Positions 10,011-18,329 of a DNA stretch of 47,252 nt are shown in pieces. Below the pieces are notes generated by a model. It ran no database searches, had not been told where the DNA came from, and saw nothing but the letters and a program-made list of their open reading frames with translations. Within the stretch, counting starts at the first letter, position 1, and every line of letters begins with the position of its first letter. Source of the stretch: an uncultured Flavobacteriales bacterium (lineage in GTDB: Bacteria; Bacteroidota; Bacteroidia; Flavobacteriales_D; Sanyastnellaceae); assembly GCA_938085105.1 (NCBI GenBank), contig CALKGK010000016.1:1-47252 (forward strand), written 5' to 3'. Both the position numbers and the translations under genes were made by a program.

Positions 10011-10610
10011 ATGAAAATCATTGGACTCACCGGAGGAATTGGGAGTGGTAAATCAACCATTGCACGTGTTTTTAGAAGCATGGGCGCCCCTATTTACACC
10101 GCCGATGATCGGGCGAAAGCCTTGTATACAGAATCACAAGATTTAAAAACAGCAGTTACAGCTCGTTTTGGGGCTGATGTTTATCCGAATGACCACTTTG
10201 CCCCTGCTGTTATGGCTTCAAAGGTGTTTCAAGATGAAAAGGCTTTGGCCGACCTAAATGCACTGGTGCACCCTTTGGTAAAGGAAGATTTTTCTTCTTG
10301 GCTGAAGGACCAAAATGCCCCCTATGTTATTCGTGAAGCGGCCATTCTTTTTGAGAGCGGCTCACATTTGGACTGTCATGAAGTGATTACCGTGGAAGCC
10401 AATGAAGATGAACGGATTCGAAGGGTGATGAAACGGGATGGGGTGAGTGAAGAACAAGTGCGCAGTAGAATGGATAAGCAGTGGAGTGACCCAGAACGAG
10501 CAGCTATGGCAACTCATGTCATCGTCAACAACCCAAGAAGTCTTGTGCTCAAAAGGTGTTACGACTTGCACGAACATTTTGTGGAACTTCGAGAAGCGGC
10601 GAAGGTCTAG
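10011..10610 (+). CDS. coaE: Dephospho-CoA kinase
   Basis: 199 residues, standard size. It phosphorylates the 3'-hydroxyl of dephospho-CoA using ATP, the last step of coenzyme A synthesis, in the cytosol. The P-loop GLTGGIGSGKST sits at residues 5-16, followed by a YTADDRAK segment. The lid-region pattern R-x3-RDG and the late HVIVNN stretch before the C-terminal helix are typical. A purine-rich GAAGGA precedes the ATG, supporting this start. It converges on the lipoprotein gene at 10634 with 23 bases between the stops. Confidence 0.97.
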   Translation: MKIIGLTGGIGSGKSTIARVFRSMGAPIYTADDRAKALYTESQDLKTAVTARFGADVYPNDHFAPAVMASKVFQDEKALADLNALVHPLVKEDFSSWLKDQNAPYVIREAAILFESGSHLDCHEVITVEANEDERIRRVMKRDGVSEEQVRSRMDKQWSDPERAAMATHVIVNNPRSLVLKRCYDLHEHFVELREAAKV

Positions 10611-10633
10611 ATGAGTTCTACTACGATTACGAA

Positions 10634-11968
10634 TTAGCGATTACTGGTGAACGTCAACATCATTTCCGCAATTCTAGAAGCAATCAACTCCGTGAACTTT
10701 TGTTGAAAACCAACTTCCGAGCTCCCGCCAATGTTGTTCTGCAACAGCTCGTCCAAGGCCGGCTTTTGCTCTTTGTACACTTCATCCATTCTGGAGCCCA
10801 GTAATTTGGTTCGCCAATTTCCGGGATAGAGCCGCTGTGCATTTCCATTGAAGCGCGCATATGCAATCTTTTCACTCTCAACGTAAGGAACATGGTCTGC
10901 AGCAATCACTTTACCTGTGGCCGTCTCCACCATCACGAAACGAAAACTTGCCTCCATGTGATCTTCCCGCTCATAATAGTAATAGTTCACCTTTTGATCG
11001 TTGGTGTTCGGACCCAAATAGCCTTTCCGCTCGTATCTTCTTTCCGGACTCGATCGCACTCGATAGGTCACAAACTCTCCAATGATGATGTACTGTGCTC
11101 CAATCAATTCCCCCGCCTCTCCAGTGATGTTCTCACTAAAGCCTGCTCCCATTCCAAGCAATTGCTCAGCCAGAAGATCATCGATGTTTTCGCGATCGAC
11201 CAACTCAATGCTCTTATCGTTGAGTTCAATAATGCTTTGTTTGATTTCAGCGCTGATCGACCTCTCAAGGGCGTCTGGAATGCTTTCGTTTTCCTTCAAA
11301 ACAATGCTCAATGAAAAGCGCACCCGACTCAAAGATTCGTTAAAACGTTCCAAGGCATTTTTATAATCAGCATCGATGGAAAGCACCTCGGCGTAGAAAT
11401 TCATCGCCTCTCGGAAGAGTCCCAATTCGAAGGCCTTTTCCCCTTTGTTGTAATTGGGAATGATCACGCGAAGCGACTTTAAATAGTCCAGTTCTGGATA
11501 GTTGGGCGATTTTTTTTCGAGCTGATGGATGTAGATATCCGCATCGTCATACCGCTCTGAAAGCACTGATTGATAAGCGTTTTCGTAAAGTTCTTCAGAC
11601 CAAGCGACATTGAGTTCATTTGAACTTTGATCGATCTTAGATCTGAGGTCCAAATTCAGCCATTGGTATTCATTGTTAAACCGATCGAGCTGAGTGAGGC
11701 TTCTTTCGGCTTCTTCGAAACGTTTGGATTGCAAGGCGATTTTCACCTGTGAGAGTTCACTTTCTGCATAGCGCAACGACAAGTTCTTTATAGCAACGTG
11801 TGCTTCTACATTATCATTTTGTCGGTAAGAACGTTCATAATTCTTGATGGCTTCCAAAGGCATATTGTTTTGCTCATACACCTTCGCGTCGTTGAAAAAA
11901 TGATCCGTACTGGAACAAGACCACATCAAAACACTCAAAGAAAACAAGAAGAGAAGAGAGGCTTTCAT
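10634..11968 (-). CDS. TPR-containing lipoprotein with CsgG/TolB-like C-terminal domain
   Basis: 444 residues. The start MKASLLFLFSLSVLMWSC has a lipobox with Cys18, so it should be a lipoprotein. Residues about 25-220 are helical with TPR-like pairs (MPLEAIKNYERSYRQND, FREAMNFYAEVLSIDADYKNAL). Residues about 230-440 resemble the CsgG/TolB-like nucleotide-binding-type fold: LVDRENIDDLLAEQ, IGAQYIIIGEF, then ETATGKVIAADH. In CsgG-type proteins such a segment assembles an outer-membrane pore, but here no curli genes adjoin. I infer an envelope role and cannot name a substrate. It stands alone between convergent coaE and a co-directional Mpo1-like gene. Confidence 0.75.
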   Translation of the reverse strand: MKASLLFLFSLSVLMWSCSSTDHFFNDAKVYEQNNMPLEAIKNYERSYRQNDNVEAHVAIKNLSLRYAESELSQVKIALQSKRFEEAERSLTQLDRFNNEYQWLNLDLRSKIDQSSNELNVAWSEELYENAYQSVLSERYDDADIYIHQLEKKSPNYPELDYLKSLRVIIPNYNKGEKAFELGLFREAMNFYAEVLSIDADYKNALERFNESLSRVRFSLSIVLKENESIPDALERSISAEIKQSIIELNDKSIELVDRENIDDLLAEQLLGMGAGFSENITGEAGELIGAQYIIIGEFVTYRVRSSPERRYERKGYLGPNTNDQKVNYYYYEREDHMEASFRFVMVETATGKVIAADHVPYVESEKIAYARFNGNAQRLYPGNWRTKLLGSRMDEVYKEQKPALDELLQNNIGGSSEVGFQQKFTELIASRIAEMMLTFTSNR

Positions 11969-12051
11969 GCAGCAATTTTACACCTTTTCAAGCAAATTCT
12001 GTTCCAAATCTTCACAACAAAACCTCCAGAATCAAGGTCCTCATTTTGAGT

Positions 12052-12531
12052 TCAGTACTTCACTCCAATTTTGGTAAGGATGAAACTCATGAGCCAAGCC
12101 GGACCAATCAGGAGAAACTTCAGGTCGTCAAAAAAAGACGGTTTTTCACCCTCGATTTTATGACCGATGAACTGTCCCACCCAAGCCAAAACGAACACCA
12201 AGAGGTACAAGAAAAGCGCCTGTTGAGGAAAGTGCACATTGACCTCCTTCACTCCCCATAAAACCAACAAGGAAATGAGTGCCATAAAGAAAGCCATGGT
12301 TTTACTGAGTCGGAGAAAGAACATTAAACCAAAAACGAGCAGCAGCGTTCCGATGTGGAGATACCCTTCGAAAGCCAGAAAATCTCCGCTCCATTGTTTG
12401 GTTGGTATTTTGGAAAGCAAACCGATGATGGTGAAAAAAATGAGGGGTACGCAAAACCAATGGATCAGTTTGTTGCTCGGGTTTTGATGACTCACTCCGT
12501 AGGCATCGAGCCAATCTTGCATTGTTTTCAT
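12052..12531 (-). CDS. Mpo1-like (DUF962/YGL010w family) membrane protein
   Basis: 159 residues from ATG at 12531. The frame extends upstream to 13122, but that part is antisense to the Nramp-like gene and has no family resemblance, so MKTMQDWL is taken as the start. About four membrane helices are visible (VPLIFFTIIGLL, IGTLLLVFGLMFFL, MAFFMALISLLVLWG, LFLYLLVFVLAWVG). His-rich family landmarks are present: YGVSHQNPSNKLIHW near the start and WVGQFIGHKIEGEKPSFFDD near residue 115. Yeast Mpo1 is an Fe(II)-dependent dioxygenase that alpha-oxidises 2-hydroxy fatty acids; for this protein that activity is inferred. It diverges from the transporter gene across 81 bases. A shorter paralogue lies at 18330-18671. 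Confidence 0.85.
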   Translation of the reverse strand: MKTMQDWLDAYGVSHQNPSNKLIHWFCVPLIFFTIIGLLSKIPTKQWSGDFLAFEGYLHIGTLLLVFGLMFFLRLSKTMAFFMALISLLVLWGVKEVNVHFPQQALFLYLLVFVLAWVGQFIGHKIEGEKPSFFDDLKFLLIGPAWLMSFILTKIGVKY

Positions 12532-12612
12532 AGGGCTGGTAAGGTTTTGTTTAAGGAAGGTAAACAATTTCTGTGGGAAAGTGAAAGCGCTAATTTCCAT
12601 AAGTTTGTCTCC

Positions 12613-13905
12613 ATGAGAAAATCTAACTTTCTTCAAACCTTGGGCCCGGGCATCCTCTTCGCCTCTACTGCCATTGGGGTATCCCATCTCGTTCAATCGA
12701 CAAGAGCTGGGGCGTTTTACGGTTTTAGTTTGCTTTGGGCCATTCTCGCTGCTAACATCTTTAAGTTTCCCTTTTTTGAATTCGGAACGCGTTATGCCAA
12801 CGTGATGGGCAAAAGCATTATTGATGGTTACCGCGGCATGAGCAAGGGCATGTTGCTTCTTTATTTTCTCATTACCCTTGGGTCCATGTTTTTCGTATCC
12901 TCCGCTGTTGGAGCTGTTACTGCTGGTTTTTTCGACCAACTCTTTTCTCTGCGCTCGCTTTGGGGTGAAAACAGCACCGTACTCGTCAGCCTGGTCCTTT
13001 TTCTCGGGAGCGCTCTGATATTGGGCTTGGGCATGTACAGTGTTTTGGACAGTCTCATTAAAATTATCGGTGCTGTTTTGGCCATCAGTACCCTTTGCGC
13101 ATTTGTGCTCGTCTTGTTTCACGAACCTGTTGATGCTGGGGTTTACGACACGGCATTTTCTTTTGAAATCGGCAAGCAGGACCTTCCATTCATCATTGCC
13201 CTGATGGGATGGATGCCCACTGCAGTTGACCTAAGTGCTTGGAACAGTTTGTGGACGTTGGAGCGCATCAAGAGTAGCGGATTTCAGCCTAGTTTAAAGG
13301 CATCTTTGCTCGACTTCAACCTGGGATATTGGATCTCCACGATCTTGTCCATATGCTTTTTAGTGATGGGGGCTCAACTGCTCTATGGAAACTCCGACGC
13401 CCTTCCCAGCGCCATGCATCTCTTTGCGGCAGGAATTGTTGACCTATATACGAAGGTGATCGGAAATTGGAGTCAGATCATCATCGGAACCGCAGCCTGC
13501 AGCATCATGTTTGGTACCTGCATTGCCATCTTCGACGGCTACTCCCGAAGCCTTGAACGCTGCTTCATCTTGTTCTACCCTCCTTCTGAAAAAGACGATT
13601 CCATCACGCATCCCATCCAAAAGAAAAAGGCGCCAATCTATCTGCTTACCTTACTCGTTCTTGCGATTGGAAGTTTGGCCATCGTGCTGCTTGCAAAGAA
13701 GCAACTTTTGGTGTTGGTGGATGTCGCCACTACCCTATCGTTCTTGATTGCCCCTGTCATTGCTGTTGCCAACTACCGCCTCGTAACAAGCAAAAATTTC
13801 CCCAAAGAAGCACATCCGAAGACCTTCATGAAAATCCTTAGTTTTCTGGGAATGGCCTTCCTTTTCATCTTCTCTATCATCTTTATTTGGAGCAAATGGA
13901 ATTAA
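12613..13905 (+). CDS. Nramp-family-like transporter lacking canonical metal-binding motifs
   Basis: 430 residues from ATG at 12613; the longer frame from 12355 overlaps the divergent Mpo1-like gene and is rejected. About eleven hydrophobic segments and the opening LGPGILFASTAIGVSHL...RAGA align without gaps to the first Nramp helix. Where Nramp proteins carry the metal-liganding D-P-G-N, this protein has G22-V-S-H25. In the sixth helix, the canonical M-P-H is M201-P-T203. Classical Nramps couple divalent metal uptake to protons; loss of the Asp and Asn ligands makes Mn/Fe transport unlikely in that form. It may carry another cation or solute. Such Nramp-like proteins appear in Bacteroidota genomes as Nramp-family divalent metal transporters; the substrate here is unknown. 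Confidence 0.85.
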   Translation: MRKSNFLQTLGPGILFASTAIGVSHLVQSTRAGAFYGFSLLWAILAANIFKFPFFEFGTRYANVMGKSIIDGYRGMSKGMLLLYFLITLGSMFFVSSAVGAVTAGFFDQLFSLRSLWGENSTVLVSLVLFLGSALILGLGMYSVLDSLIKIIGAVLAISTLCAFVLVLFHEPVDAGVYDTAFSFEIGKQDLPFIIALMGWMPTAVDLSAWNSLWTLERIKSSGFQPSLKASLLDFNLGYWISTILSICFLVMGAQLLYGNSDALPSAMHLFAAGIVDLYTKVIGNWSQIIIGTAACSIMFGTCIAIFDGYSRSLERCFILFYPPSEKDDSITHPIQKKKAPIYLLTLLVLAIGSLAIVLLAKKQLLVLVDVATTLSFLIAPVIAVANYRLVTSKNFPKEAHPKTFMKILSFLGMAFLFIFSIIFIWSKWN

Positions 13906-13920
13906 GTTAGAATGCTCCTC

Positions 13921-14928
13921 TTAAGGATTTGATTTTCCTGTGCATTGACGAAATACACTTTCGATATCGCGCTCCAAAAGTACTTTTGCTTGAACTGAAA
14001 AGGAAGTCCATTTAACTAGCCGAATCTTCCCTTGAAAAATTTCAATTCCCGTAATGTCTCCATCACTAAAGGAGCAGCAGCCGGTATTGAAATAGCAGGG
14101 CAAAAATCCTCCACCCGAATTCAAGGGAGTTTGTTGGTCTGCATGCTTAGCGAGCTCCATTTCCCACTTCACCCGCTCATCATCGCTGATGTCTTTCTTC
14201 AATTCTGTTTTGATGCGGTCAATGAAGGTGTCTGACATGAATACGGGTTGATGGGTGTGTCCGCACAGAAGCACGTGCTTGGGTTTTTGGACCATCCAAT
14301 GGTACATTTCGAGGTCGGTTTTAGACTTGAGTTGAAGGTTTTTCGCTGGTGTGCTCAACTTAAAACCACTCACCTTTTGAAACCATCTCCAGAGGTAGCG
14401 GACGAAGAACCGGCTGATGGTTGCAAAGCGCTCACTGCTCAGCGAGCCCTGGTGTCCGTGCAGCAAAACCACATTCCCCAAGTGTTCTCCTCTTGTTCTG
14501 CATTCGAGTACAAGAGCCTCGTGCACCTTCATTTTTGGAAAAAACTTGGAAAAGTAAGCCTGAAAAATGGGCTTCTCCCGCCAGTAATCATCGTGATTTC
14601 CCCAAATGCGGACCAAGGCATTTCGCTCGTGGAATTTCTTTTCGGCCTTCAAAACCTTTGGGTATTGTTGAATGACTTCACGCGCGCTGTTTTCCCAGAG
14701 TTCTTCCACATCACCCAATAAGCCTAAGTTGTAGCCGCTTTCTTCATAATATTGAAGTGCTGCGAGATAGGATTTTTCACAGCGTTGAAAATCGTCTGCC
14801 TCATCCCGCACACCGCGATGATGGTCTGAAAAGAAAACCCACGGATTCTGCTCCAAATCGATGGGGACGTGTTCTGCCTTTTTGTAAGCGCGGTTCAAAG
14901 CATTGTGGACTCGGGAAGTGCTCGCCAT
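13921..14928 (-). CDS. Calcineurin-like metallophosphoesterase
   Basis: 335 residues from ATG at 14928; the 42 upstream codons (to 15054) overlap the divergent aldehyde dehydrogenase and look non-coding. The five metal-site motifs of the calcineurin-like superfamily occur in order: FFSDHHRG (Asp35, His37), LLGDVEELWEN, WGNHDDYW, LLHGHQG and LCGHTHQP. The overall plan resembles UDP-2,3-diacylglucosamine hydrolase-like enzymes, but the protein is longer than LpxH (about 240 residues), so the substrate is uncertain. It has no signal peptide and is presumably cytosolic. Its 3' end faces the Nramp-like gene with 15 bases between them, and its 5' end is divergent from the aldehyde dehydrogenase (72 bases). 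Confidence 0.88.
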   Translation of the reverse strand: MASTSRVHNALNRAYKKAEHVPIDLEQNPWVFFSDHHRGVRDEADDFQRCEKSYLAALQYYEESGYNLGLLGDVEELWENSAREVIQQYPKVLKAEKKFHERNALVRIWGNHDDYWREKPIFQAYFSKFFPKMKVHEALVLECRTRGEHLGNVVLLHGHQGSLSSERFATISRFFVRYLWRWFQKVSGFKLSTPAKNLQLKSKTDLEMYHWMVQKPKHVLLCGHTHQPVFMSDTFIDRIKTELKKDISDDERVKWEMELAKHADQQTPLNSGGGFLPCYFNTGCCSFSDGDITGIEIFQGKIRLVKWTSFSVQAKVLLERDIESVFRQCTGKSNP

Positions 14929-15000
14929 GAGGTGAAAGTAATCAAACTTGGAAAAAAAGGAGAGTCGGAGTACATTACAAGTTCTAAGAAAACCAACTTT

Positions 15001-16413
15001 ATGAATCCATTCCTTACCTCTGAAGAAATCAAAGCTCAGCATCAAGCGCTCCAATCGCGAGTTCTTGAAATTGGGAACAGGACCTATAAGGAAAGGATCA
15101 AGCTATTGACCCAGTTAGAGAAGGTGATCTTGAAGCGGCGAGACGACATCAAAACAGCGCTGCATGAAGACTTCAGAAAACCACCCTTTGAAACCGACCT
15201 CTCCGAAATCTACGTCACCCTATCGGAGCTTCGCCATGCAAAAAAACATTTACGGGAATGGACCGCTGAACAAAGGGTAGGAAATCCAATCGCCCTTTTG
15301 GGTATGCGTTCCTTTGTGCGATCAGAGTCGAAAGGATTGGTGCTGATCATTGCACCGTGGAACTACCCCATCGCTTTGACCCTTGGTCCGCTCATCAGCG
15401 CCATTGCAGCGGGAAATGCCATCATCCTAAAACCCTCAGAAATCGCCCCAAAGAGCGCATCCATCATCGCAGAAATTGTGAATGAGGCCTTCCCAAACAA
15501 CGAAGCCATTGCGGTTTGTGGAGATGCCAGTACCGCTCAAGACCTCTTGTCTTTGCAGTGGAATCACATCTTCTTCACGGGATCGCCTGAAATCGGAAAA
15601 ATCGTGCTACAAAGCAGTGTTGAACATTTAACGCCAGTGACCTTGGAACTTGGAGGGAAGAGTCCGGCCATTGTTGACGAAACGGCCAATGTAGATCATA
15701 GTGCCGATCGCATCATTTGGGGAAAGTGCTTGAATGCTGGACAAACCTGCATTGCACCAGACTACGTGCTTGTTCATGAAAGCAAGAAAGACGAGTTGCT
15801 TCGGAAAATGGAAGAACGTTTGAAACGCTTTTATCAGCAAGAAGCATTGCCAGCCGACCACGCCTCGATTGTTTCAGAAAAACATTACCAACGTCAATGT
15901 GAATTACTGGACGACGCCGTGAGTAAGGGAGGGAAAGTTCTTGTTGGAGGAAACAAAAACGATCAACAACGCTTCTTATCCACCACCATTGTATGCAACA
16001 CGGACAAGGAAATGCGTTTGATGAAGGAAGAAATCTTTGGTCCGCTCCTCCCCGTTCTCAGCTACAGCACATGGGAAGAATGCATGAACATCGTCAATGA
16101 ATTTGAGCGGCCACTCAGTTTATATCACTTCAGCACCTCCAAAAAGAACATTCGAAGAGCCATTCTCGACACTCGGGCCGGAAGTACATGCATCAACCAA
16201 ACCCTTGTACAGTTCAACCATCCCGATTTGCCCTTTGGCGGAATCAATTGGAGTGGAATGGGAAAAGCGCACGGACGATGGGGATTTGAACTGTTCTCCA
16301 ATCAACGGAGCTTTGTGCAACAGCGCCATCGCCTCAATGCCCTGCGACTTGTTGGTCCACCATACAAAGGCTGGAAGCAGAAGCTCGCCAACCTTTTGAT
16401 CCGTTACATGTGA
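15001..16413 (+). CDS. Aldehyde dehydrogenase (ALDH3-like)
   Basis: 470 residues from ATG at 15001, the length of the short ALDH3/fatty-aldehyde dehydrogenase group. An upstream in-frame start at 14869 would overlap the divergent phosphoesterase gene. It oxidises an aldehyde to the acid with NAD(P)+. Seen directly: APWNYP with the oxyanion Asn121, ILKPSE, the catalytic Glu216 in TLELGGKSP, the nucleophile Cys250 in NAGQTCIAPDY, EEIFGPLLPV, and LPFGGINWSGMGKAHGRWGFE near the C-terminus. The substrate is inferred to be a medium or long-chain aldehyde; nothing in the neighbourhood fixes it. No C-terminal membrane anchor is present. Confidence 0.93.
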   Translation: MNPFLTSEEIKAQHQALQSRVLEIGNRTYKERIKLLTQLEKVILKRRDDIKTALHEDFRKPPFETDLSEIYVTLSELRHAKKHLREWTAEQRVGNPIALLGMRSFVRSESKGLVLIIAPWNYPIALTLGPLISAIAAGNAIILKPSEIAPKSASIIAEIVNEAFPNNEAIAVCGDASTAQDLLSLQWNHIFFTGSPEIGKIVLQSSVEHLTPVTLELGGKSPAIVDETANVDHSADRIIWGKCLNAGQTCIAPDYVLVHESKKDELLRKMEERLKRFYQQEALPADHASIVSEKHYQRQCELLDDAVSKGGKVLVGGNKNDQQRFLSTTIVCNTDKEMRLMKEEIFGPLLPVLSYSTWEECMNIVNEFERPLSLYHFSTSKKNIRRAILDTRAGSTCINQTLVQFNHPDLPFGGINWSGMGKAHGRWGFELFSNQRSFVQQRHRLNALRLVGPPYKGWKQKLANLLIRYM

Positions 16414-16474
16414 TCTTCCTTCCCAATCTCTAGTTTCATTTGAAAGAGAAAAGTACCTTTGTTGAGGTCCTGTT

Positions 16475-17533
16475 ATGCTTGTACAAACCTATTTTCCGCA
16501 ACGTCTATCTCCCAGCAGATACGATACTTTCCTCGCTAGTGGATGGTTTCGCGGATCTGTAATGTTGTATAAAATGGACCTTCTTTGCATCGAGGAAGAT
16601 CTTTATTCCGTGGTGAACATTCGCCTCAACTTGGAGCAGTTTGAACAAAGTAAGAGTCAGCGCAAAAAGTTCAAAAAAGTACAAGATCGTTTTCGGGTTG
16701 AAATAGGAAAAGCGACCTATTCTGAGGAAAAAGACGCTCTTTACCAGAAGCACAAGTACAAGTTCAGGGGCTTCATTCACGCCACTTTGGACGACTATCT
16801 TTCAAGCGGATTTCCCACTACCGTTTTCAATACGCAAGAAGTCTGCGTGTATGATGGAAACAAGCTCATTGCTGTTAGTTTCTTTGATTTGGGGGAGAAA
16901 TCTGTTGCTAGTTTGCTCGCGCTTTATGACGAAAATTACCAACGCTTCTCTCTCGGTGTTTTCACCATGTTGAAAGAAGTTGATTTCGCTCAGAAATTGG
17001 GCTACAAGTGGTATTATCCAGGGTACATTCTCGACAAAGAATCCTCCTTTAGCTACAAGTTGGACCTGGGGGAATTTGAACATTACAACCACAACAAACG
17101 TTGGGTATCGTACAAACAATATGAGCCCGAAGGCAGCTTGGCCTATACTATCAATGAAGAGTTGGACCTCGTAATGGACGAACTAGCGAGTGCTGGTATC
17201 AAGGCAGTATCCAAACTTTACCCCTATTTTTCAATGGGATACATGGGGTATTGGAAAATGAACTTCATCAAGTATCCTCGGATATTGATACTTGAAATCA
17301 AAGAGAACAACATCTTGGGCATCTCTTATGACGGAGAAGCCAAACAATTTGACCTCTTTTGGTGTCAGCGCTCACCTGCGTATGACCATCTGATCAACAT
17401 GGAGGTTTCTCGAGAGTTTCAGGAATCGGACAATTACCTCATGGAATTGCTGCACCTGGAAGAACTCAAACACACCACCTACAACGCCGCTGATATGGCG
17501 CTTTATTGTAAAAACCTTATAAACTTGACTTAG
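16475..17533 (+). CDS. Arginyl-tRNA--protein transferase-like (ATE/Bpt, GNAT-fold) protein
   Basis: 352 residues. The middle resembles the C-terminal GNAT-type domain of ATE1/Bpt aminoacyl-tRNA-protein transferases: LIAVSFFDLGEKSVASLLALYDE (residues 131-153) followed by RFSLGVFTMLKEVDFAQKLGYKWYYPGYIL (157-186), the counterpart of the Bpt pattern SLG-x-F-x(3)-E-x3-A...YLGYWI. The family transfers an amino acid from charged tRNA to a protein N-terminus, feeding the N-degron pathway. Bacteroidota carry diverged members of unproven activity; the extended C-terminal half (200-352) is not something I recognise. The stop at 17533 is followed one base later by the start of xth, implying co-translation. 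Confidence 0.7.
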   Translation: MLVQTYFPQRLSPSRYDTFLASGWFRGSVMLYKMDLLCIEEDLYSVVNIRLNLEQFEQSKSQRKKFKKVQDRFRVEIGKATYSEEKDALYQKHKYKFRGFIHATLDDYLSSGFPTTVFNTQEVCVYDGNKLIAVSFFDLGEKSVASLLALYDENYQRFSLGVFTMLKEVDFAQKLGYKWYYPGYILDKESSFSYKLDLGEFEHYNHNKRWVSYKQYEPEGSLAYTINEELDLVMDELASAGIKAVSKLYPYFSMGYMGYWKMNFIKYPRILILEIKENNILGISYDGEAKQFDLFWCQRSPAYDHLINMEVSREFQESDNYLMELLHLEELKHTTYNAADMALYCKNLINLT

Positions 17534-17534
17534 C

Positions 17535-18299
17535 ATGAAACTAATCTCTTGGAACGTTAATGGAATTCGAGCCGTGGCCAAAAAAGGACTCGATGAAATC
17601 ATCGCTAATTTGGATGCAGATATCATCTGTTTTCAAGAAACCAAAGCCACCGTTGAACAAGTAAAAGAGACCTTGGAATTTGCCGAAGAATATACGGTGT
17701 ATGCCAACGAAGCTGAACGAAAAGGTTATTCTGGAACGGCTATTTTGAGCAGGGTTCCCGTCATGAATGTTAGTTATGACATGAACATAGAAGAGCACGA
17801 TCAGGAAGGTCGGGTGATCTGTGTGGAGTTGGAAAACTGCTATATACTTACTGTCTATACTCCCAATTCTGGAAGTGCTCTAGCACGGCTTGACTACCGA
17901 TCGCAGTGGGATCACGATTTTGCGGACTACCTTTCAAAGTTGCAAGCCCAAAAGCCCATTGTGCTTTGTGGAGACCTCAACGTAGCCCATCGGGAAATCG
18001 ACCTCGCTCGTCCGAAACCCAACTACAACAAGTCGGCAGGATTTACGCAAACAGAAATTGATGGACTCGAGGGCTTGCTTGCCTTGGATTTGGTGGACAG
18101 TTTCAGGCACCTTCACCCGGAAGAAGTAAAATACTCTTGGTGGAGCTACCGCGCAGGAGCACGGGGAAAGAATATAGGATGGCGTATCGACTATTGGTTG
18201 GTGGATCGCCGACTTGAAGAACAGCTCCAACATGCCGACATCTTGAACGAAGTCATGGGCTCAGATCACTGTCCGGTGGAACTCCAAGTTGATCTTTGA
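17535..18299 (+). CDS. xth: Exodeoxyribonuclease III
   Basis: 254 residues, matching the ExoA/Xth family. It cleaves DNA 5' of abasic sites and removes 3'-blocking groups in base-excision repair. Motifs in order: MKLISWNVNGIRA at the N-terminus, ICFQETKA with the metal-binding Glu, VYTPNSG, GDLNVAH near residue 150, SWWSYRAGARGKNIGWRIDYWLV, and GSDHCPVELQVDL at the C-terminus with the catalytic Asp-His. The start lies one base after the stop of the ATE-like gene, and the Mpo1/DUF962-like gene follows after 30 bases, so the three probably form one transcript. Confidence 0.97.
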   Translation: MKLISWNVNGIRAVAKKGLDEIIANLDADIICFQETKATVEQVKETLEFAEEYTVYANEAERKGYSGTAILSRVPVMNVSYDMNIEEHDQEGRVICVELENCYILTVYTPNSGSALARLDYRSQWDHDFADYLSKLQAQKPIVLCGDLNVAHREIDLARPKPNYNKSAGFTQTEIDGLEGLLALDLVDSFRHLHPEEVKYSWWSYRAGARGKNIGWRIDYWLVDRRLEEQLQHADILNEVMGSDHCPVELQVDL

Positions 18300-18329
18300 T
18301 ATCTCCCACTTGCGTTGTAACTTACAAAC

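Noticed and set aside
12355-12612. N-terminal 86-codon extension of the Nramp-like gene.
   Set aside because: It overlaps the divergent Mpo1-like gene. The family alignment begins with LGPGILF just after the ATG at 12613.
12532-13122. N-terminal 197-codon extension of the Mpo1-like gene.
   Set aside because: It is the reverse complement of the Nramp-like gene and has no membrane or family features; the family resemblance starts at the ATG at 12531.
14869-15000. N-terminal extension of the aldehyde dehydrogenase, and the opposing extension (14929-15054) of the phosphoesterase.
   Set aside because: Each extension lies in the other gene or in the shared 72-base promoter gap, and neither resembles its family.
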